Of a stretch of 52,726 nucleotides of DNA, positions 41,960 through 50,864 are shown piece by piece; positions within the stretch are counted from its first letter, which is position 1, and each line of letters opens with the position of its first letter. The position numbers and the translations under genes were made by a program. The notes under the pieces were generated by a model. It was not told the origin of the DNA. It did not search any database and saw nothing but the letters and a program-made list of their open reading frames with translations. Source of the DNA: CAZCZZ01 sp964503335 (GTDB lineage Bacteria > Verrucomicrobiota > Kiritimatiellia > CAIVKH01); NCBI GenBank assembly GCA_964503335.1, contig CAZCZZ010000024.1, forward strand, positions 1 to 52,726, in the 5' to 3' direction.

Positions 41960-44134
41960 CTAGCTCTTCTGCCCCGGCTCCGGCTTGCTGTGCTCGGCCT
42001 GGGCTTTCTGGTTCAGTGTGATGAGGTCGGAGAGGATGTTCAGGGTTTCGCTGAGGACGATGTCGGTCTTCTTGTCGCCTTCGGCCGTCTGGTCCGCATC
42101 CTTGAGCATGTTCTGCAGTTCGCGTTCGCTGCGGGCGAGGGCGAGGCGGTCTTCGATGTTGAGCGAGATTTCGTCGGCGTCCTGGCGCTCCTTCATCCGC
42201 GACATCAGCTTCGAGTAGGTCTCGAACTTCGGATCCGTTTCGCGACGCTTTTCGGAGCTCAGGCGCAGGGCGGGGATCATCGCCTTGATCTCTTCGCGGG
42301 GCTCGTAGAACGCCTGGTAAACCTCGCTCCAGGGCATCGCGTGCGGGAGAAACTCCTCGCCGAGTTCCATGTTCTCGAGGAGGGACGGTATGACGATGTC
42401 GGGCGTAACGCCGTTGCGCTGTGTCGAGCCGCCGGCAATGCGATAGAAGCTCGCGGTGGTGACCTTGAGTGAGCCGAGTTGCGGGTTCTGGTTGCTGAGG
42501 TCGGTCAGCGTCTGGACCGTGCCTTTGCCGTGCGTCTTGCTGTCGCCCACGATCAGGGCGCGTCCGTAATCCTGCAGGGCACCGGCCAGAATCTCCGACG
42601 CCGATGCGCTCATCCGGTTCACCATGACGATGAGGGGACCATCGAACACCGTTTCCGGATTCGTGTCGCTCAGGATGTGGAGGCGGCGCGTGTCCTTCAC
42701 CTGGACGACTGGACCGCTCTCGATGAATTCACCTGTCAGATCGATGGCTTCGGTCAGCGAACCTCCGCCGTTGTTGCGGAGATCGAGAATGATCCCTTCG
42801 ACGTTCTTGGATTTAAGGTCATCGAGGATGGCCTTCACATCGCGTGACGCGCTGCGGGCCTCCTCGGGATTGCTGCGCGACGCCTTCATGTCGGCGTAGA
42901 ATTCGGGGAGCGTCACGATGCCGATCGAGCGTTCGACGCCATCGGATCCCATCACGGTACGCACATCGCCTTTGGCCGCCTGCTCCTCGAGCTTTACCTC
43001 GTCGCGGATCAGGTCGATCTTCTTGATGATGGAGCCGGAGGTGTCGGATGCGGGGATAATGGAAAGCACCACCTTCGAGTTCTTCTCGCCACGGATGAGG
43101 CGGACGGTCTTGTTCAGTGGCCAGTGCATGATGTCGACGGGTTCGCCGTCGCCCTGTGCCACGGCGATGATCTTGTCGTTGGGCTTGAGCCGTCCGTCGC
43201 GTTCCGCGGGTCCGCCCGGGATCAATCGCTCCACTTTCGCCGCGCCGTCGTCGCTGCTTAGCAGGGCGCCGATGCCGACGAGGGATAGCTTCATGGTGAT
43301 GTCGAAGTCCTCGGCATCGAACGGCGACATGTAGTCGGAGTGCGGATCGTAGGCTTGCGTGAACGACGTCAGATAGCGGTCGGTGACCCAGATTGCCTCA
43401 TTGTCCTGCAGGAGGGTGAGATAGCGTTTGTAGGACTTGAGGATGCTCTCCTCCGGCGTCATCTTGAGATCGGAAGACGACTCGACCGGTTCCGCGAGGA
43501 CTGCTTCGTCGCCTTCCTTCTTCTCGCCCGTCACTTCGACGACTTCGTTCGTGGCCTTCGGTTCCTCTTCCGCGAGCTTGCGGGCGACAATGCGGGCCAC
43601 ATACTCGTGTTTGATCTTCTTGCGCCAGACTTCGTTCTGTTCCTCGGCACTGGCAGGCCACTCGACATCCTTACGCTTCCATTTATAGGTCTCTTGCGCT
43701 TCCAGGTCGAAACCGTCGGCGAGCAACTTCTCGACGTAGGCCACGCGGTCTTCCACTCGCTGCTTGAGGCAGGTGTAGATTTCGATGGATATCTGCACAT
43801 CACCTCGGCGGATCTTGTCGTCCAGCGTGGCCGCTTGCGCCTTGAACCCGTCGATATCCGACTTCAGGAAGTAGACGCGCTCTGGATCGAGCGACCGCAG
43901 GAAGATCTCAAGCGCATCACCGGCGACCGCGTCGCTGAATTCTTCTCGTGAAAGGTGGACCTGGGGGAGGGCGGACGCGAGGAGACGCGCGGCGCGTTCC
44001 TGCTGTGGATCAATCGTAAGCTTGTGGTCTGTCGTCTCCACGGCGTTGCATTGGCACCCCATGAAAAGCAGCAGAACCATCACCCCAAGGGTCGACTTCA
44101 GGACATATTGCATAAGTGTCACAGAATACCCCAT
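41960..44134 (-). CDS. prc: tail-specific protease (S41, Prc/Tsp-type)
   Basis: With the ATG at 44134 the product is 724 residues, with an N-terminal hydrophobic segment and a lipobox-like LLFMGC, so it may be a lipoprotein. Then come the Tsp N-terminal domain (FLRSLDPERVYFLKSDIDGF; LTSFTQAYDPHSDYMSP), a PDZ domain (VERLIPGGPAERDGRLKPND), the S41 core (GIILDLRNNGGGSLTEAIDL) and the Tsp C-terminal domain. The Ser/Lys dyad lies in NRMSASASE (Ser about 511) and THGKGTVQ (Lys about 537). It degrades or trims periplasmic proteins with exposed C-termini. GGGA stands before this start; the frame opens further upstream at 44320. Confidence 0.92.
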   Translation of the reverse strand: MGYSVTLMQYVLKSTLGVMVLLLFMGCQCNAVETTDHKLTIDPQQERAARLLASALPQVHLSREEFSDAVAGDALEIFLRSLDPERVYFLKSDIDGFKAQAATLDDKIRRGDVQISIEIYTCLKQRVEDRVAYVEKLLADGFDLEAQETYKWKRKDVEWPASAEEQNEVWRKKIKHEYVARIVARKLAEEEPKATNEVVEVTGEKKEGDEAVLAEPVESSSDLKMTPEESILKSYKRYLTLLQDNEAIWVTDRYLTSFTQAYDPHSDYMSPFDAEDFDITMKLSLVGIGALLSSDDGAAKVERLIPGGPAERDGRLKPNDKIIAVAQGDGEPVDIMHWPLNKTVRLIRGEKNSKVVLSIIPASDTSGSIIKKIDLIRDEVKLEEQAAKGDVRTVMGSDGVERSIGIVTLPEFYADMKASRSNPEEARSASRDVKAILDDLKSKNVEGIILDLRNNGGGSLTEAIDLTGEFIESGPVVQVKDTRRLHILSDTNPETVFDGPLIVMVNRMSASASEILAGALQDYGRALIVGDSKTHGKGTVQTLTDLSNQNPQLGSLKVTTASFYRIAGGSTQRNGVTPDIVIPSLLENMELGEEFLPHAMPWSEVYQAFYEPREEIKAMIPALRLSSEKRRETDPKFETYSKLMSRMKERQDADEISLNIEDRLALARSERELQNMLKDADQTAEGDKKTDIVLSETLNILSDLITLNQKAQAEHSKPEPGQKS

Positions 44135-44350
44135 TTCCCATCTAAAGACACGTGCTAGTTGTTTTTGTTCAATGATGCTGCGCGAAACATTTCGGGCCGT
44201 GTGGATTACGATGCGCGCCGGCTTCTGCAAGTCGTGTAGAGGGAAGGGTTTTCCCCGATGGGCCGTTCGGGGAGGGACGATTGCCAAGCAGCTTGACCCT
44301 TTGACGTTCATCCCTATCATCTCGCGAAACGTTACACATAGGAGTCAGTC

Positions 44351-45394
44351 ATGCCTTTAGTCCCGATGCGAATTCTTTTGGACCACGCGGCCGAAAACGG
44401 TTACGGCCTCGCGGCGTTCAATGTCAACAACATGGAGCAGATCCAGGCCATCATGGAGGCCGCCAAGGAGACGAACTCCCCGGTCATCATCCAGGCTTCC
44501 CGAGGCGCCCGTTCGTACGCCCAGGAAAACTACCTGCGCCATCTCATGATCGCCGCTTCGGAGCTGTATCCGAACCTCCCGATCGCGATGCACCTCGACC
44601 ACGGCAACAGCCCCGCCACCTGCAAGAGCGCCATCGATAACGGCTTCACGTCCGTCATGATGGACGGCTCCTTGATGGAAGACGGCAAGTCCGCGTCCGA
44701 CTACGACTACAACGTCAAGGTCACGCGCGAAGTCGTGCAGATGGCCCACAAGGCCGGCGTCACGGTCGAAGGCGAAATCGGCGTGCTCGGCTCGCTCGAG
44801 AGCGGCATGGGCGAGAAGGAAGACGGACACGGCTTCGAAGGCAAGCTCGACCACTCGAAGCTTGTCACGGACCCCGAGGAAGCCGCGCGTTTCGTGGCCG
44901 ACACGGGCTGCGACGCCCTTGCGGTCGCAATCGGCACCAGCCATGGCGCCTACAAGTTCACACGCAAGCCCGACGGTGCGGTGCTCGCGATGGACACAAT
45001 CAAGAAGATCCACGCCAAGCTCCCCAACACCCACCTCGTCATGCACGGCAGCAGCTCAGTCGAGCAGTACCTGCAGGACGTCATCAACAAGTACGGCGGC
45101 AAGCTCAAGCCCACGTGGGGCGTGCCCGTCGAGGAAATCCAGCTCGGCATCAAGCACGGCGTGCGCAAGATCAATGTCGACACCGACAACCGTCTTGCCA
45201 TGACCGGCGCCATCCGCAAGGTGTTCGGCGAAACGCCCGAGAAGTTTGATCCGCGCGACTACCTCAAGCCCGCGCGCGAAGCGATGAAGAAGGTCTGCGT
45301 CGACCGCATGAAAGCGTTCGGCCAGGCCGGCCACGGCGACAAGATCAAACAGATCACCCTCGTCGACATGGCCGCCCGCTACGCGAAGAAGTAG
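44351..45394 (+). CDS. fba: class II fructose-bisphosphate aldolase
   Basis: The 347-residue product has the zinc-binding MHLDHGNSP (His81, Asp83, His84), SVMMDGSLMEDGK, GVTVEGEIGVLGSLE with the long insert GMGEKEDGHG, AIGTSHGAYKF, LVMHGSSSV and GVRKINVDTDNRLA. It splits fructose 1,6-bisphosphate in glycolysis and runs in reverse for gluconeogenesis. The length and insert fit the longer class II subtype. AGGAG lies nine bases before the ATG. It stands alone and is followed by a strong intrinsic terminator. Confidence 0.95.
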   Translation: MPLVPMRILLDHAAENGYGLAAFNVNNMEQIQAIMEAAKETNSPVIIQASRGARSYAQENYLRHLMIAASELYPNLPIAMHLDHGNSPATCKSAIDNGFTSVMMDGSLMEDGKSASDYDYNVKVTREVVQMAHKAGVTVEGEIGVLGSLESGMGEKEDGHGFEGKLDHSKLVTDPEEAARFVADTGCDALAVAIGTSHGAYKFTRKPDGAVLAMDTIKKIHAKLPNTHLVMHGSSSVEQYLQDVINKYGGKLKPTWGVPVEEIQLGIKHGVRKINVDTDNRLAMTGAIRKVFGETPEKFDPRDYLKPAREAMKKVCVDRMKAFGQAGHGDKIKQITLVDMAARYAKK

Positions 45395-45420
45395 TCGACC
45401 CCGCGTCAAATCGTCGTTCA

Positions 45421-45462
45421 GAAAGAGCCTTCCGGCATAAACCGGAAGGCTCTTTCGTTTTC
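45421..45462 (+). terminator. intrinsic terminator of the aldolase gene
   Basis: GAAAGAGCCTTCCGG and CCGGAAGGCTCTTTC form a perfect 15-bp stem around CATAAA, followed by GTTTTC, 27 bp after the aldolase stop codon. Confidence 0.9.
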
Positions 45463-45479
45463 GCTACTTTCATAGGTAA

Positions 45480-45531
45480 GGCCCGGACTCCGATCCGGGC
45501 CGGAATTGCGGACGCGAGCGGAGTCGCGTCC
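45480..45531. repeat. double-hairpin palindromic repeat
   Basis: Two perfect 8-bp stems lie side by side: GGCCCGGA/TCCGGGCC (45480-45501, loop CTCCGA) and GGACGCGA/TCGCGTCC (45510-45531, loop GCGGAG). Five loop bases, CTCCG and CGGAG, are complementary, so the loops could kiss. It resembles the element at 36840-36899 in plan but not in sequence. Confidence 0.6.
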
Positions 45532-45913
45532 CTGCCACTACAAGAACCGCACACTGCATTATTGTCGCTGGAACGGTTGATCGTTACCAAAAATGTAGGA
45601 GTTCCTTTCCGCTGTTCTGCACGTTGGCACAACGCGTTGCTTACGGAGAATTAATATTCACGAATTGGCAGCATCCATTGCATCCGTGGGAGCAACGTGT
45701 TCGCCTGATTTCATGCGCCTTCATGAAGTGCGGGCTTGTGGTCCGTACTCTTCACAAGAAAGCGTTTTCAACGCCTTGGCATATCCACTGCTAAACGCGG
45801 AAGGCCATCGGAGGCATGTACGATGGCTGACGCGTTGCCGATCCTTCCGCGTGAGTAGGGCGCAGCGACGAAGGTGACATCGTGGAATGCCTCCTCAACC
45901 AAGGAGGTTGTTT
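45532..45913. other. urt upstream region, no gene seen
   Basis: This 380-bp stretch between the aldolase repeat and urtA has no convincing reading frame. It should hold the urt promoter. Two TTGGCA...TTGC motifs (near 45623 and 45666) look like sigma-54 sites but have 11 rather than 10 bases between GG and GC. The strong AAGGAGG ribosome-binding site of urtA lies at 45901-45907. Confidence 0.5.
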
Positions 45914-47167
45914 GTGAAGATGAAGAGCATGACACACGCACTGGCTGCGCTGGGCGTAGCCGCGGGACTTTCGACCGGTGCGTTGGCGGAAGATACGGTG
46001 AAGATCGGCGTTCTTCACTCGCTCAGCGGCACGATGGCGATCTCGGAGACTTCGCTCCGTGATGTCGTGTTGATGGCGGTGGATGAATTGAATGCCAAGG
46101 GCGGCGTGCTCGGCAAGAAGGTCGTGCCCGTCGTGGTCGACCCGGCGTCCGATTGGCCCCTGTTCAACGAGAAGGCCAAGGAACTCGTGACGAAGGAAAA
46201 CGTGGCGGTCACATTCGGTTGCTGGACCTCCGTCAGCCGCAAGTCGTGTTTGCCCGTGTTTGAGGAATACAACGCACTCCTCTTCTATCCCGTGCAGTAC
46301 GAGGGCGAAGAGCAGTCGCTGAACGTGTTCTACACCGGCGCCTCGCCGAACCAGCAGCTTGTTCCCGCGGCCAAGTACATGATGGAGGAAGTCGGCTCGA
46401 CGAAGTTCTACCTCCTCGGCACGGACTACGTGTTCCCCCGCACGGCGAACAAGGTGCTGAAGGCGTACCTGAAGTCGGTCGGCGTGGCCGATGAGAACAT
46501 CATCGAGGAATACACCCCGTTCCATCACCAGGACTACCAGAGCATCGTCGCCAAGCTGAAGCAGTTCGCCGCGGGCGGCAATGCCTGCGTGATGTCGACC
46601 ATCAACGGCGACAGCAACGTGCCGTTCTACAAGGAATTCGCGAACCAGGGCCTGACCGCGGATGAATGCCCGATCATGGCGTTCTCGGTCGCCGAGGACG
46701 AACTCCTCGCTATGGACGTGCCGCCGCTCGTGGGACACCTTGCCGCGTGGAACTACTTCATGAGCATCGACACGCCGGAGAACAAGGCGTTCGTCGACGC
46801 GTTCAAGAAGTATTGTGCCGACAACAACCTCCCGCTCGGTTCGGCCCGCGTAACCGATGACCCGATCGAAGCGGCCTATTTCGGCGTCAAGGTCTGGGCC
46901 GCCGCGGCCGAGAAGGCCGGCTCGTTCGAAGTCGACAAGGTGCGCGAAGCCGTTTACGGCCTCGAATTCGATGCCCCGGGCGGCAAGAAGAAGATGCACC
47001 CCTCGAACCAGCACACCTTCAAGCCGGTGTACGTGGGCGAGATCCTCAAGGACGGCCAGTTCAAGATCGTCTACGCATCCGACGGTCTCGTGGAACCCGA
47101 TTCCTACAGCAAGCTCCTGCATCCCGACGGCAACTTCCCCGCGCCGACCGGCGGACCCAAGAAGTAA
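45914..47167 (+). CDS. urtA: urea ABC transporter substrate-binding protein
   Basis: The product has a signal peptide (ALAALGVAAGLSTGALAE) and the UrtA/FmdD fold: TVKIGVLHSLSGTMAISETS, DPASDWPLFNEKAKEL, TFGCWTSVSRKSCLPVFEE, FYPVQYEGEEQS, FYLLGTDYVFPRTANK, and the C-terminal HPSNQHTFKPVYVGEI. It captures urea (or short amides) in the periplasm. The GTG at 45914 is seven bases from AAGGAGG; ATG codons at 45887 and 45920 are less well placed. It heads the urtABCDE operon, and a GC hairpin follows its stop. Confidence 0.95.
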   Translation: MKMKSMTHALAALGVAAGLSTGALAEDTVKIGVLHSLSGTMAISETSLRDVVLMAVDELNAKGGVLGKKVVPVVVDPASDWPLFNEKAKELVTKENVAVTFGCWTSVSRKSCLPVFEEYNALLFYPVQYEGEEQSLNVFYTGASPNQQLVPAAKYMMEEVGSTKFYLLGTDYVFPRTANKVLKAYLKSVGVADENIIEEYTPFHHQDYQSIVAKLKQFAAGGNACVMSTINGDSNVPFYKEFANQGLTADECPIMAFSVAEDELLAMDVPPLVGHLAAWNYFMSIDTPENKAFVDAFKKYCADNNLPLGSARVTDDPIEAAYFGVKVWAAAAEKAGSFEVDKVREAVYGLEFDAPGGKKKMHPSNQHTFKPVYVGEILKDGQFKIVYASDGLVEPDSYSKLLHPDGNFPAPTGGPKK

Positions 47168-47179
47168 CGATGTATAAGG

Positions 47180-47217
47180 CCGGCGCCCCGAACTTCCGGG
47201 GCGCCGGTTCTTCTTCT
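47180..47217 (+). terminator. GC hairpin between urtA and urtB
   Basis: CCGGCGCCCCG (47180-47190) pairs with CGGGGCGCCGG (47197-47207) around AACTTC, followed by TTCTTCTTCT. It would stop or slow transcription after urtA, or protect its 3' end, giving more binding protein than permease, a common arrangement in ABC operons. Confidence 0.65.
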
Positions 47218-47239
47218 CCTGACCGCTACAGAACAAATC

Positions 47240-48901
47240 ATGCGTGGTTGGATTGTCATACTTCTCCTGATCTGCGGCCTGTCCAAGCCCGCGATGGCCG
47301 AAGGTCCCGCGTCGGACACCGTCATCCGCGAAACGCTCTTCAAGCTCTCGTCTTCCGTGGCCGACGAACGACGGCAGGCCATGTTCGCCCTCGCAAAGAC
47401 GGGCGATGAACGCGTGGAAGACATCCTCAACCAGTTCCGCCTCGAAAGCCTCTACCTATGGAGCAACACGGTTGTTCGCTGCGACAAGTTCAAGACCATG
47501 GACGGCCTCAAGGTCGCTCCGCTTCTCGACGCGATCTCCGGCCGACCTCTGGTCGATGCCGCGGGAGCAGCCCTTGTTGTTCCAGCAGCGGACCTGATAT
47601 CAATTTCCGCCAGCCGTGCGGATCGCAAGACGGCCTTGTCCGCGATTTCGCTCACCGCGCTTTCCGCCCCGGACCCGCAGAAGCGTCTTTCCGCAGTGCG
47701 TAAATGCGGCTCACCTCCGCGGCAGGAGGAGTCCATCGAGCTGCTGTCCGCCATCGCTGCGGGCGACCCTGTGAAGGCCATTCGCTCAGCTGCCGTCGAG
47801 AGCAGGGCGATGATCCTGCTTTCCCTTCCCGCGGCGACTCCGGAGCAGCGTATTCAGTCCGCGCAGGCGCTCGGCAAACTGAAGAGTTCGCACGGTCTTG
47901 TCCTGCTCAATGAACTGTTGAAGGACGGAAAGCCGACGGATGCCGAGAAGGCCGCATATCTCGGCGCCATCGAGAAGATCCAGTTCTACCAGAACCTCGT
48001 GCGCGTGTTCGACAGCCTGAAGTTCGGTTTGTCCACGGGCTCCGTGTTGATCCTGATGGCGCTCGGACTCTCCATCACCTTCGGCCTGATGGGTGTCATC
48101 AACATGGCGCATGGCGAGTTGATGATGATCGGCGCGTACGCGACGTACTGCATGCAGTTGCTCTTCGGCCACACGCCAGATGCCCCGAGCAACTGGTACT
48201 TCGTGGCCGCGTTGCCCGTCGCGTTCTCCGCTGCGGCCCTGGTTGGTTTGCTGATGGAGGTTCTCGTTGTCCGACATCTCTATCGCCGTCCGCTTGAATC
48301 CCTGCTCGCGACCTATGGCTGCAGCCTGATTCTGATCCAGGTGATCCGCATCCTCTTCGGCGACAACCGCGCCTGTAACAGTCCGACGTGGCTCGTTGGC
48401 AGCTTCGAAGTCTTTCGCGATATGACGCTGTCTTACAACCGAGTCTTCGTCTTCGTCCTCGCCTTGTTGTGCCTGCCGCTGCTGCACCTGCTGATGACCC
48501 GCACGAGTCTCGGCCTGCACATGCGCGCGACGATGCAGAATCGCAACATGGCCGGCGCGCTCGGTGTGAATACGCGCCTCGTGGATCGCTGCACATTCAT
48601 GCTCGGCTCCGGCATGGCGGGCGTCGCGGGCTATGCGCTGACCACGATCGGCGGCATCACGCCGGACATGGGGCAGAACTATATCGTCGATTCCTTTCTC
48701 GTGGTCGTGACGGGCGGGGTGGGTGAGCTCGCAGGCGTCGTCTGCAGTGGCTTCGGCGTGGGTCTGCTCACCAAGCTCCTGGAGGGCACGTTCTTCGGAA
48801 CCGTCTGGGCGAAGATTATCGTGCTCTCCGCCGTCATCGTGTTCATTCAGTACAAGCCGTCGGGTCTCTTCGCGCTGAAGGGGAGGCTCGCCGATGACTG
48901 A
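47240..48901 (+). CDS. urtB: urea ABC transporter permease UrtB
   Basis: The 553-residue product has a signal-like N-terminus (IVILLLICGLSKPAMAE), a ~230-residue soluble HEAT-like extracytoplasmic domain typical of UrtB, then a LivH-type permease: LGLSITFGLMGVINMAHGEL, HLYRRPLESLLATYGCSLIL, and the coupling-helix region MQNRNMAGALGVNTRLVD, then DSFLVVVTGGVGELAGVV. It forms the channel with UrtC. Its stop overlaps the urtC start by eight bases. Confidence 0.94.
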   Translation: MRGWIVILLLICGLSKPAMAEGPASDTVIRETLFKLSSSVADERRQAMFALAKTGDERVEDILNQFRLESLYLWSNTVVRCDKFKTMDGLKVAPLLDAISGRPLVDAAGAALVVPAADLISISASRADRKTALSAISLTALSAPDPQKRLSAVRKCGSPPRQEESIELLSAIAAGDPVKAIRSAAVESRAMILLSLPAATPEQRIQSAQALGKLKSSHGLVLLNELLKDGKPTDAEKAAYLGAIEKIQFYQNLVRVFDSLKFGLSTGSVLILMALGLSITFGLMGVINMAHGELMMIGAYATYCMQLLFGHTPDAPSNWYFVAALPVAFSAAALVGLLMEVLVVRHLYRRPLESLLATYGCSLILIQVIRILFGDNRACNSPTWLVGSFEVFRDMTLSYNRVFVFVLALLCLPLLHLLMTRTSLGLHMRATMQNRNMAGALGVNTRLVDRCTFMLGSGMAGVAGYALTTIGGITPDMGQNYIVDSFLVVVTGGVGELAGVVCSGFGVGLLTKLLEGTFFGTVWAKIIVLSAVIVFIQYKPSGLFALKGRLADD

Positions 48902-50066
48902 CGCGAAGCGAAGATCCCTGACGCATCACACCGTCGCGCTCGTGCTGGCCCTGATCGCCGCCGTGGTGATTCCGACGATGCACGCGTTCGGCCTGATTGA
49001 CACCGAGACGGTGAACATGCTCGGTCGCTACCTCTGCTTCGCGATTGTCGCCATGGGCCTCGACCTCATCTGGGGCTACACCGGCATCCTCAGTCTCTGC
49101 CAGTCGTTCTTCTTCGGACTCGGCGGCTACGCGATGGGCATGTACCTCGCGCACCAGGGGAACGTGACGAACGGAATCCCCGAAAGCCTTTACGTGGTCT
49201 ACCCCTACGCCGTGGGTGAATCAAAGGGCGACGAAATCCTGCCATGGTTCTGGGAGCCGTTCCGGACGTTCCCCATCACGGTGCTCTTGGCCATCTTATT
49301 CCCAGCCGCGGTCGCGGCCTTCATCGGCTTCTTCGGATTCAAGAGTCGCGTCCGTGGTGTCTACTTCTCGATCCTCACGCAGGCGCTGACCGTCGCTGCG
49401 GCAATGTTCTTCAGCAAGAACGAGATGAAGCTCTGTGGAACGAACGGGCTGACACACTTCAAGAGCGTGGTCGGGCAGGGACTCACCGAACCCAACGTGA
49501 AGATTGGACTCTACCTCGTGACGGTCTTTGCTCTGTTTGGTGCGTACTTCCTCTGTCGCTACGTGGTGAACTCACGGCTCGGACGGGTGCTCGTCGCCGT
49601 CCGCGATGCGGAAAGCGTGTTGCGCTTCTCCGGTTTCCAGCCGCACCTGTTTAAGGTCTTCGTGTTTGCGATGGCCGCAGGCCTGGCGGGTCTCGCCGGA
49701 CTCCTCTACGTGCCGCAGGCCATGATTATCAATCCGTCGATCATGGAAGCAAAGTGGTCGATCCTTGTCGTGGTCTGGGTTGCCGTGGGCGGCCGAGGCA
49801 CGTTGGTCGGCGCTGTTCTCGGCGCGTTGAGCGTCAACCTGCTCTACAACTACCTCACGTCGGAACGAGACCTTCTGCTCTTCCACTGGAAGCCAGCGTA
49901 TTGGCCCGTCCTGCTCGGTGTGCTCTTTATCGTGGTTGTGCTGAAGATGCCGCGCGGGATCGTGCCGGCGCTGATGGACCTGCCCGGACGTCTTTCGTTC
50001 AAGCGGAAGGCCGCCACGAGCGTCGAAGATATACCTCCCGTCATTGCGAAGGAGGGCGCGTCGTGA
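48894..50066 (+). CDS. urtC: urea ABC transporter permease UrtC
   Basis: The 390-residue LivM-type permease has about ten hydrophobic segments, with LGRYLCFAIVAMGLDLIWGY, YTGILSLCQSFFFGLGGYAM, VYFSILTQAL and the loop VNSRLGRVLVAVRDAESV that contacts the ATPases. The sequence LCGTNGLT and KWSILVVVWVAVGGRGTLVG are characteristic of UrtC. It overlaps urtB by eight and urtD by four bases, which argues for coupled translation of the membrane and ATPase parts. Confidence 0.94.
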   Translation: MTDAKRRSLTHHTVALVLALIAAVVIPTMHAFGLIDTETVNMLGRYLCFAIVAMGLDLIWGYTGILSLCQSFFFGLGGYAMGMYLAHQGNVTNGIPESLYVVYPYAVGESKGDEILPWFWEPFRTFPITVLLAILFPAAVAAFIGFFGFKSRVRGVYFSILTQALTVAAAMFFSKNEMKLCGTNGLTHFKSVVGQGLTEPNVKIGLYLVTVFALFGAYFLCRYVVNSRLGRVLVAVRDAESVLRFSGFQPHLFKVFVFAMAAGLAGLAGLLYVPQAMIINPSIMEAKWSILVVVWVAVGGRGTLVGAVLGALSVNLLYNYLTSERDLLLFHWKPAYWPVLLGVLFIVVVLKMPRGIVPALMDLPGRLSFKRKAATSVEDIPPVIAKEGAS

Positions 50067-50863
50067 TCGCGTTTGCGAAGCAGGCGAATTACGAGGACGA
50101 CAAGCCTTCGGTGAGTCGCCTCTGGGATCATCATTACCTCTTGTTCCTGAGCGACGTGACGGCGGTGTTCGACGGTTTTAAAGCGCTCGATATCCCCGCG
50201 ATCGGCATCGGACACAACGAGCTGCGCGTCATCATTGGTCCGAACGGCGCGGGCAAGACGACGTTCTGCGACATTGTGACGGGCAAGACGCGGCCCACGA
50301 CGGGGCAGGTCCACTTTGACCGGGAGGAAATCACGTCGCTCCCCGAAGCCGAGATCGCGCGCAGAGGCATCGGCCGGAAGTTCCAGACGCCAACCGTGTT
50401 CGACAGCCTGACGACCTACGAGAACATGGAGCTGGCCCTGCCGGGGAACAAGAACCTCTGGTTCAACCTCACCGCGAAGCGCACGTCGGAGGAGAAGGAC
50501 CGGATCATGTCCATCCTGCGTCGCGTTCGTCTCGACCAGGCGGTCGACACGCCCGCGCGCTTCCTCAGTCACGGCCAGCGCCAATGGCTCGCGATCAGCG
50601 CCTTGATCCTGTCCAGCCCGAAGCTGTTGCTGGTCGACGAGCCCGCCGCAGGCTTGACCGATTCCGAAACCGCGCTCACCGCGGAGCTGCTCCTCGAACT
50701 GCAGAAGGAGCACACGCTCATCGTGATCGAGCACGACATGGATTTCGTTCGTCGGCTGAACAGCCGCGTGACGGTGCTGAACGAAGGACGCGTGATGGCC
50801 GAAGGCACCCTCGACGAGGTGAAGGAAAACCAGCTGGTGATCGAGGCGTATCTCGGGAGATAG
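50063..50863 (+). CDS. urtD: urea ABC transporter ATPase UrtD
   Basis: The 266-residue product has Walker A GPNGAGKT (59-66), signature LSHGQRQW (about 168), Walker B LLLVDEPAAG (about 188-197) and the switch His in LIVIEHDMDFV. The Gln loop is RKFQTPTVF. The GTG at 50063 overlaps the urtC stop as GTGA and follows GAAGGAGGG, so it is preferred to longer frames. It energises urea uptake together with UrtE. Confidence 0.94.
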   Translation: MIAFAKQANYEDDKPSVSRLWDHHYLLFLSDVTAVFDGFKALDIPAIGIGHNELRVIIGPNGAGKTTFCDIVTGKTRPTTGQVHFDREEITSLPEAEIARRGIGRKFQTPTVFDSLTTYENMELALPGNKNLWFNLTAKRTSEEKDRIMSILRRVRLDQAVDTPARFLSHGQRQWLAISALILSSPKLLLVDEPAAGLTDSETALTAELLLELQKEHTLIVIEHDMDFVRRLNSRVTVLNEGRVMAEGTLDEVKENQLVIEAYLGR

Positions 50864-50864
50864 C

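Noticed and set aside
45620..45685. Two TTGGCA...TTGC motifs resembling sigma-54 promoters upstream of urtA
   Set aside because: Both have 11 bases between GG and GC. Sigma-54 needs 10, and the spacing is strict, so they are not called despite the fitting nitrogen context.
45665..45877. 70-codon open frame upstream of urtA
   Set aside because: It has no ribosome-binding site, no similarity and an Arg-rich shadow-like end.
45791..47236. 481-codon open frame antisense to urtA
   Set aside because: UrtA on the plus strand is unmistakable and has a strong ribosome-binding site; the antisense product is Arg/His-rich with no family features.
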